Assembly (NCBI GenBank): GCA_001632435.1
Contig: KV424059.1
Coordinates: 1 to 64,000 of the forward strand
Direction of reading: 5' to 3'
Length of the DNA: 64,000 nt
Source of the DNA: Calocera cornea HHB12733
Lineage: Eukaryota; Basidiomycota; Dacrymycetes; Dacrymycetales; Dacrymycetaceae
This document shows positions 57,021-64,000 of this stretch, one piece after another (positions within the stretch are counted from its first letter, which is position 1; every line of letters starts with the position of its first letter). The notes under the pieces are model-generated. The model was given only the letters and a program-made list of their open reading frames with translations, made no database searches and was not told the DNA's origin. Both the position numbers and the translations under genes were made by a program.

Positions 57021-59732
57021 ATGTCCTACGAAGAGGAAGAGGACTCTGTGCCGTCGGCGACCGCACCTCCCCCGCACGCCCGCCCCACCGCGCCCTCCCA
57101 ACCCTCCGCCCTCTCGCAGATCGACAACTCCCGCCCGTTCGTCCTCCTCCTCGACAACTACGACTCGTTCACGTGGAACCTGTACCAGTACATCTCCCAG
57201 CTCGGCGCCCACGTCCAGGTCCTCCGCAACGACGACCTCGCCCCCGCCGACTTCCCCCAGCTCAACGTCTCACACCTCGTCATCTCCCCCGGGCCGGGTC
57301 ACCCGCGCACAGACTCGGGCGTCAGCAGGGCCGCCATCCAGTACTGGGGCGGCCGCGTGCCCGTCCTCGGCGTCTGCATGGGCCTCCAGTGCCTCGTCGA
57401 CGCCTACGGAGGGGACATCTCCTACGCAGGCGAGATCGTCCACGGCAAGGCCTCGCCAGTGCGGCACGACGGGCTCGGCATCTTCCGCGGCGTCCCGCAG
57501 GACATCCTCGCCACGCGGTATCACTCGCTCGCCGCCAGCCTGCCCTCGTTCCCCAAGGAACTCGCGATAACCGCAACCACGAGCGACAGCGGCGTGGTCA
57601 TGGGTGTCCGGCACCGTGTGTATGCGGTCGAGGCGGTACAATACCACCCAGAGAGCATCCTCTCCCATGACGGGCACGCCATCCTGCGCAACTTCCTCGC
57701 GTACACCGGCGGCACCTGGGCGCAGAACCCCGCGAGCGGGATCAGCACCGCACCCGCGACGAACGGCGCCAATGGTACCAACGGGAACGGCGCCGCGCTC
57801 GGGCAGAACGGGTTCGACCCGAACCCCGAGAGCGCGGCGAAGAAGGCCCTGCCGAGCATCCTGGGCAAGATCCAGGCGCAGCGGCTGATCGACATCGACC
57901 TGGCGAAGAAGACGCCCGGGACGACCCCGGCAGACCTCGCAACGCTGTACGCGCTGCATCTCGCCCCGCCGCTCATCCCCGTCCTGCCCCGCATGCGCGC
58001 GGGTACAAAGCCCGCCATCATGGCCGAGATCAAGCGCGCCAGCCCGAGCAAGGGGCATATCGCCGTCTCGACCTCTGCGCCCGCGCAGGCGCTCGCTTAC
58101 GCCCTGGCAGGAGCGAGCGTCATCAGCGTGCTCACTGAGCCCAAGTGGTTCCTCGGCACGCTGCAGGACCTGCGCCTCGCGCGCGAGGCTGTTGCCCACC
58201 TACCCAACCGCCCCGCCATCCTCAGGAAGGACTTCATCCTAGACGAGTACCAGATCCTGGAAGCGCGCCTAGCGGGCGCCGACCTCGTCCTCCTCATCGT
58301 CGCCATGCTCTCGCAGGAGCGGCTGGCGAGCCTGTACGCGTACAGCAAGAGCCTGGGCATGGAGCCGCTCGTGGAGGTCAACAACGCGCCGGAGATGGAG
58401 CGCGCGCTGGCGCTGAACGCCAAGCTCATCGGGGTGAACAATCGGAACCTGCACAACTTCTCCGTCGACATGGCCACCACCACCCGGCTCGCGGACATGC
58501 TCAGGGGGAGGGACGACACGCTTCTGTGCGCGCTGTCGGGCATCTCGGGGCGCGCGGACGTGGAGGTCTACCTCGAGCAGGGCGTCCACGCCGTCCTCGT
58601 CGGGGAGAGCCTGATGCGGGCTGCGGACCCGAAGGCGTTCATCCGGCAGCTGCTTGGGCAGCCGCCCGCCCCAGCAGCGGAGGCGATCCCCTACCCTCAG
58701 CCGCTCGTCAAGATCTGCGGGATCCGCACGCCCGAGGAGGCGCTGCTCGCCGCGCACGCGGGGGCGGACATGCTCGGGCTCAACTTTGTGCCGCAGAGCA
58801 AGAGGTACATCGACCTCCCCACCGCGGCAGTCATCGCGCGCACGGTGCTCCCCCTGCGGCTCTCGCCCAGCCCAGCCCCGCTCGGTGAGGAGAAGCCCGA
58901 CGCCCCAGTGGCGGCAGGGACGACCTGGTTCCAGCACACGACCGCGCACATCTCTGCGCTCCCGCGCCCGCTGCTCGTCGGCCTGTTTCAAGACGCGCCC
59001 CTGTCGACCATCCTCCACACGCTCACCGTCGTCCCGCTCGACCTGGTCCAGCTGCACGGCTCCGAGCCAGCGGGGATGGCAGAGTTCATCCCTGTCCCCG
59101 TCATCAAGGCGTTCCACGTTGGCCCGCTGGGAGAGGGGACGGAGCATGTCGGTCGGCCGGGGCAGGAGTCGATCGTGCTGCTCGACACTGCCCCGCGCCC
59201 GCACCCGAGCACGTCCCCCTCCAGCGCTGGGGCGGCCGTGCCAGCGCCTGCGGGAGGCACGGGCGAGGCGTTCGACTGGAGCATCGCCGCGGAGGTCGTG
59301 AAGCGCTCTGAGCCGCTCGAGGGCCGGGCGATGCCGATCATCCTCGCTGGCGGGCTCAAAGCGGACAACGTGCGCGAGGCCGTGCGGCGTGTGCGGCCCT
59401 GGGCCGTGGATGTTGCGAGCGGGGTTGAGCTCGAGGGAAGGAAGGACGAGGCGACGATGAGGAGGTTTGTGGCCGCGGCCAAGGGCGCGTGGGAGGAGCT
59501 GCCTGTGCAGGACGTGCAGGAGCAGGCGGCTCCTGCGCAGGCGGAGCAGCCCCAGGAAGGGGTGGATGTAGGCACGGAGGTCATCGGCCAGCCCGCGGGT
59601 ATCACAACGGCTGCGCCGCCCGTGCCGACACCCTCTGGGAGCGGGGCCGGCACACCTGTCCCGGCCAACGCTGCTGTGCCGCCCTTGCCAGCCGTGAGCG
59701 CCAAGCGTGGGCTGGTCAGGGAGGGCAAGTAG
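57021..59732 (+). CDS. TRP1: Trifunctional tryptophan biosynthesis protein Trp1
   Basis: An intronless 903-aa enzyme with three domains in the order usual for filamentous fungi. (1) Glutamine amidotransferase of anthranilate synthase: LLLDNYDSFTWNLYQY, SPGPGHPRTDSG, nucleophile Cys in GVCMGLQC (about residue 118) and catalytic HPESIL (about 209). (2) Indole-3-glycerol-phosphate synthase from about residue 280 (ILGKIQAQRLIDIDLAKKTP, AEIKRASPSKG, LRKDFILDEYQILEARLAGA, GVNNRNL). (3) Phosphoribosylanthranilate isomerase from about 563 (VKICGIRTPEEALLAAHAGA, LGLNFVPQSKRYI). Together with a separate TrpE-like subunit it supplies three activities of the pathway from chorismate to indole-glycerol phosphate. 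A low-complexity Ala/Pro linker joins domains 1 and 2, and a similar tail closes the protein. The ATG at 57021 (MSYEEEEDSVPS) is preceded by a Kozak-like caccatgt. Confidence 0.96.
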   Translation: MSYEEEEDSVPSATAPPPHARPTAPSQPSALSQIDNSRPFVLLLDNYDSFTWNLYQYISQLGAHVQVLRNDDLAPADFPQLNVSHLVISPGPGHPRTDSGVSRAAIQYWGGRVPVLGVCMGLQCLVDAYGGDISYAGEIVHGKASPVRHDGLGIFRGVPQDILATRYHSLAASLPSFPKELAITATTSDSGVVMGVRHRVYAVEAVQYHPESILSHDGHAILRNFLAYTGGTWAQNPASGISTAPATNGANGTNGNGAALGQNGFDPNPESAAKKALPSILGKIQAQRLIDIDLAKKTPGTTPADLATLYALHLAPPLIPVLPRMRAGTKPAIMAEIKRASPSKGHIAVSTSAPAQALAYALAGASVISVLTEPKWFLGTLQDLRLAREAVAHLPNRPAILRKDFILDEYQILEARLAGADLVLLIVAMLSQERLASLYAYSKSLGMEPLVEVNNAPEMERALALNAKLIGVNNRNLHNFSVDMATTTRLADMLRGRDDTLLCALSGISGRADVEVYLEQGVHAVLVGESLMRAADPKAFIRQLLGQPPAPAAEAIPYPQPLVKICGIRTPEEALLAAHAGADMLGLNFVPQSKRYIDLPTAAVIARTVLPLRLSPSPAPLGEEKPDAPVAAGTTWFQHTTAHISALPRPLLVGLFQDAPLSTILHTLTVVPLDLVQLHGSEPAGMAEFIPVPVIKAFHVGPLGEGTEHVGRPGQESIVLLDTAPRPHPSTSPSSAGAAVPAPAGGTGEAFDWSIAAEVVKRSEPLEGRAMPIILAGGLKADNVREAVRRVRPWAVDVASGVELEGRKDEATMRRFVAAAKGAWEELPVQDVQEQAAPAQAEQPQEGVDVGTEVIGQPAGITTAAPPVPTPSGSGAGTPVPANAAVPPLPAVSAKRGLVREGK

Positions 59733-60018
59733 GTGTTCGGCGATGGTGTAAAAGGGCTCGGTTTGGCTGGATACTTAGATTGGGTCTAATGTTCGCGTTG
59801 GGTTGCATTTCAATGTTTGTTCTTCTTATCTGGCTCAACGCATGATTACCTTTTGCTTTCGGTCGTGCTGCTGTGACGGATTAGCTCGTGTGTCACTTCT
59901 GCGACAAGGAGTTTTTAGGCAGGCAGAAATATTTGAGGAAGCATCATACAAGTGGTGCGAGAACTGCGACGTAGGCGACATGGATACAAAGATACTGTCA
60001 CTCCAGTTCTTCGACCTC

Positions 60019-63000
60019 TTAGGTCGTTACAGGGGCAGGCAGGTCCCCCTCGGTGTCGAGCGGTATGGGGCTGGGAACAACCGGTTTCTCCTCTGGTCCA
60101 AAAAGCCAGAAGACTTGCTTGAGGGAGGGCGAAGCCTTGGATAAGGGTGGTGATTTGTCGGGTAGGTGTTCGTCCTGTTCATGCCTGGTCACTTTCAACG
60201 GCTTGAGCGGAACCTCCGGTTTCCGTCCCCGGATGCCTCCCAGCCGCTGACTCGGGGGAACTCTGTTTCTCCTACCAAGAGGCCGATAAAGATTGCGGGC
60301 AATCGGAAGATGCTCCCAGTCGTCGTCGGTTTCGCCGAAAAGCGCCTCGGTCGGTCTCTTGCTACGCAGGCTGCCCATTCCTCTGCTGGGACCGCTCCTT
60401 ATAGCTAGAGTAGTGGACCACTCCCTTGCTAACGTCAGTGCTTGCAGGTTCCTGATGTTAGACGGGTTGCCGGCGCCCCAAATTTGTTCCACGGTTTCCA
60501 ACACCCGAGACGCTTTGACCTCGTTTGGACGTAGCTCCGCCAGCCATACAATGAGGTTGTCAACTTCTTCTATGTCTCTCGTCGCGTTCGCACTGAACGA
60601 CAACGCCTGAATCCCACGAGACGCCATCATATCGAGTAAGCCACTGGAGGATACGACTTCATCAACAGAAGATCGACGCATGTACTCAGATGCCAACCAG
60701 ACAGAAAGGATATAACGTGGGTCTTCCTGGACCTTCAAGTCTGCAACCAGCTCTTGCAAGTTGGGAGGTGTCATCTCATCTCCCCACAGCTGATTAAAGG
60801 CCGTGTCGTGCAGACTACGTAAGTGATCGCAAGCAGCTTCCAAACTCGGATTTTCTGAATCCATGCGCAAGACGATATCGAATGCAATGTCGAATTCCAC
60901 GTTATCACCCTCTTGCTTGTTGAGGAGTAGCAGTATTACAGTGCTTAAAACATGGTGGTCCATCAGGTCGGCTGCTGTATCCCCTTCGATGCGATCCCTA
61001 GAGAAGCTTGTCTCTCGTAACGGCAGCTTCGGCAGTAGTTTCATGATGAGCTCCCCATTAACCTCCTCAAAGTACGCCACGTTGTCCTCAATGAACGCAA
61101 GGAGGGAAGTAAATAGTAATATGTGTTGCTGTGTTCTTATTTCTCGAGCAGTGAACGTCTGCATGAGACTCAGTAGTACTTCCCGAGGGTCCGCGGTCCA
61201 GCTACAGCGCCGCAGTTGATCGGGCTGAAGGGATCCCACCGGTTTGATCAGATCCCTCAAGAGAGTAAAGAAGGACGACAACCACTCCACTGGGATATTG
61301 GGCGTCACTGCCATAAGATGAGCAAGCTCGGAAACTGGAAGAAGATCCAGAGCACTATGGGGGCGATGGGTGACAGATCGGTGAAACCACTCGAGCGCTA
61401 AGCAGCAAGCAAGAAGGGACGCATTCCTTTGACGGAGTGACTCCAGGAGCTGCTCGCCGACCCGGGTGATGAGAGCCGCCTTGTCGCTCGCTTGCTGTGG
61501 GTGTGCAGACCAAGGCCGCGAGTACAGCAAAATCACCGATGCCAGTAAAGACGACTCGAGCGTTTTATCCACCAATGGTGATTCAGAAAGCACCAGAAGC
61601 TTCGTGATATGCTCGTCTCTCAGAGGGTAGCCATGGTCTCCAAATAGCGAGGAAAGTGCTGCGGAAGTTGCCAGACTATCAAGGTCGGCCACGTTGCCAA
61701 GAGGACCACGCAGTGCCTCGGACAGGTTCCGATCCATGCAATGCCGCATTTTCTTCATTAACGCAGAATGCATATCGAGCCACACCTTGTTCGAGACCTC
61801 CCAGGTTACTAGGGCCAAGAAGATCGGTTCCTCCATGGGTCGATTAGACGAAACTAATTTCCCAACGAAAGTGCCCAAAACGGCATATGTTGACTGCTCT
61901 GAGCCCGCTTCTGTCTCGGTTTCCTCGGCAACTTTTGTTGAAGTAGTTACTGATGAGCCTCGCGAAGATGTTGAGTGAGAGTCGTCCGGAATGCGAGACA
62001 ATTCCGGCGGAATTGCCGTATGCCTTCGGGACACAGCACTAAAGGAGAACCGCCCCCAATTTTGTACCGATTTTCTGATGAGAGCCTGTGATGACCCATA
62101 CCAGGTATGACACAATTTTCGAAGTTTCTTTGCCATTGTTGCCAGCGGTGACTTGTATGGACAGTCTGAGAAAACAGCCGAGAGCATATTCACAACACAA
62201 TACCCGGTTATGCAAGTGACCACCGCGGCAGACACGACAACTCCAACAGCACGGCTGTAGTTCCAGGTGAATGGTATGAGACCGACGAGAAAGAAAGCCA
62301 CGGCAGCATGAATGGAGAGAGGAAGCGCCGACACAAAGGCGGACATCCTCCATTTTTCAAGTGCTGCACTATGGAGATAGCGCTGGGGTACGTCCTCCTT
62401 CTCAACATCTTGAATCCCTTCTTTGTATGTGGCAATCCATGTCTTGAGAAGCATGGCGAGCACCGATGTAATAAGACTCATAACAAGCGCTAGACACCAA
62501 AGGCAAACCACCACGAGGGCTGACGCTGGAATCTCCCAAGGGTCATTGCTCGTGTAAGGCGTCGACGAAACTGTAGGACCGGTTTCATTTGCAAGTTGGT
62601 TCGAAACATGCATCAGGACATCGAGCGTAGCCTGCTGAAGATCAGGTTGCAGTGACCCCATAGACCCAAGCAGAAACGCTGAGACCACGGCTGAGAACAG
62701 AGCGGTCTACAAGCCATCAGCACAAGAATAGCTCGGGAACATTGAGTGCGTACAAAGAGGAGAAATACATCTATACTCCTGTCCCACTTTTCCACAAGTC
62801 TGACATCCCATGCATCCGTTTGGTCTCTGTAGTATCTCCACACGGGAGCATGAACATCAGACAATTGCTGAATATTGCGATCAAAATCATTTCGAGAGAG
62901 CGCCGGCTGAGCAGTCCGTTGAACGTTGACCCACTTGTACTTCCTGGTTTTGCTGGCCGAGTCGGCGGCTCTCTGCCGGCGCTTCAGGCTCGATTCGAAC

Positions 63001-63779
63001 TGCTGATGTACTTGTTGCTGCTGCCCCCGCTCAGCCGGATTTCTCCCCGCAGCCGTCGCTGGGCGGCTACGGGTGTACTGATAGCCATTACCGGCCGGGT
63101 CGGGCTCTGCATAACCCCCCCACGGGTCGTCGGTGCCCTGCCAAGTGTCCCAAGCGGCTTCTGGGTTACGTCTTGATCCTGGTCCCGTTCCAGTCGTTTT
63201 CCGAGCCGTGGTAGGTGGACGACTCTTGGCGGATCTTTCGCTCCGCCTCGACCTGTCTACAGATCGTCCCCATCCATTAGAAGGAGGATCACCGCGGCCC
63301 TGTCCCCAATCTGAGGTTCCCCAGCCATAGTCCTCCGGTCCAGCAGTTGGCGAGTCCCATCCACCCACAGGTATTCCCCAGCCATCGGCCGCGTCCCCGG
63401 CGTCAATGTCCCGGCCCCATTGAACGAATGGTTCGCCCCAACCATCGTTTGCTCGTTCAGTAGTGGTTCGGCGAGATCGGCTCCTTTCACCTGGTCTACC
63501 CCCGTCATCCGTTCCTCGCCGTCTTGGAGTTCGGGCCGAGCTGTCCCATCGCACTCCTCCACGCCTTTCTGGCGTCGGCGGACGGACCCGCTCGTACTCC
63601 CATTCTGTGTCGTAACCCGGTGAATCAACGGGCTGTTCAGGCTCCGGGGTAATGAGCATGCGCGGCTCGGAGTCTATGATCGTCCCGTGGCTTGGTGAGC
63701 TGCTTATCTGAATCGGAAGTTTCAGTATATACGTAAGTTATCACAGCTTGCGATTACTGACCTCCTGCAGGGAAGCCAT
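60019..63779 (-). CDS. DUF6535-domain membrane protein (intact paralogue)
   Basis: Three exons (63779-63762, 63707-62754, 62706-60019) give 1,219 aa. The tiny first exon encodes MASLQE. The N-terminal 270 residues are Gly/Trp/Arg/Asp-rich and low complexity (GWG-type repeats). The DUF6535 domain follows: SRNDFDRNIQQLSDVHAPVW, WDRSIDVFLLF-TALFSAVV, then membrane segments (LVVVCLWCLALVMSLITSVL; FVSALPLSIHAAVAFFLVGL; VVVSAAVVTCITGYCVV). The rest is a long helical domain with motifs shared with the split paralogue (EEPIFLALVTWEVSNKVWLD; LLACCLALEWFHRS; PLKPLKVTR; a final LFGPEEKP). Family function is unknown. The N-terminal head differs completely from that of the paralogue, while the domain and C-terminus align throughout. 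Confidence 0.85.
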
Positions 63780-64000
63780 GGGACCCAGACAAATGACCGG
63801 ATACCTATCTGAGCACTCCGAGAACGGTGCCCTATGTTAATTTGTTGTGAAAACCAATGGACTTGTCTGGCACGCCAGCGAGGACACCCTGCCAACCGCT
63901 CAAAATGGAAATTTGCGCTTGGAATCGCTCAGCCTACCCGCGTCTTCTCTCGGCAGAATCTATCGCTGACGAAACAATGCAATTGCTAGGCCGCCCATAC
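63780..64000. other. Window end, upstream of DUF6535 gene
   Basis: Promoter side of the right DUF6535 gene. Nothing else was recognised before the window ends. Confidence 0.4.

Noticed and set aside
57270..59204. Several 170-310-codon frames antisense to TRP1
   Set aside because: They mirror the GC-rich TRP1 coding sequence and have no conserved motifs of their own.

Overview
The window looks like nuclear DNA of a basidiomycete fungus, most likely an Agaricomycete. Genes are split by short GT..AG introns of about 45-65 nt. The gene content is fungal: a trifunctional TRP1, an Slt2-type MAP kinase, SAGA subunit Ada1, a Drs2 flippase, and DUF6535 proteins, which are typical of mushroom-forming fungi. 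All exon structures were read by eye from splice signals and paralogue alignment; no search was run.

Layout. 0-8.5 kb: an F-box/LRR-like gene, a mitochondrial ribosomal protein of the Rsm24/mS35 type (minus) and a many-exon Drs2-like P4-ATPase (plus). 8.9-15 kb: an F-box gene with a Cys4 motif (copy A), a second F-box/LRR-like gene and a decayed copy of the Cys4 family (copy B). 15.7-20 kb: a coiled-coil protein of unknown function and a single-exon NFKBIL1-like protein with a C-terminal J-like motif and a polyQ tract. 20-25.5 kb: about 5.5 kb with no recognisable gene. 25.5-27.6 kb: F-box copy C (minus). 28.4-32.5 kb: a Ser/Pro-rich unknown protein and Ada1, transcribed divergently. 33.9-34.4 kb: a 475-bp MITE with 86-87-bp inverted repeats and a perfect 10-bp target duplication. 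34.6-43 kb: F-box copies D, E and F in tandem. 43-49 kb: a relic of a sugar-transporter C-terminus, a BRCT-domain protein, and a small secreted Nis1-like protein with a broken tandem copy that contains a 100-N assembly gap. 49.3-63.8 kb: two convergent DUF6535 genes flank the MAP kinase and TRP1. The left DUF6535 gene is split by a complete 1,921-bp Mutator-like element (MULE) with an intact transposase, matching inverted ends and a perfect 10-bp target duplication.

Housekeeping genes (Rsm24, Drs2, Ada1, MAPK, TRP1) are single and look intact. The accessory part consists of multiplying F-box and DUF6535 families together with two elements of Mutator type. The most informative features are the fresh MULE insertion that knocks out a DUF6535 gene, the MITE inserted just upstream of one F-box gene, and the F-box/Cys4 family, which has five apparently intact members and one pseudogene within 34 kb. 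No tRNA, rRNA or CRISPR array was seen.
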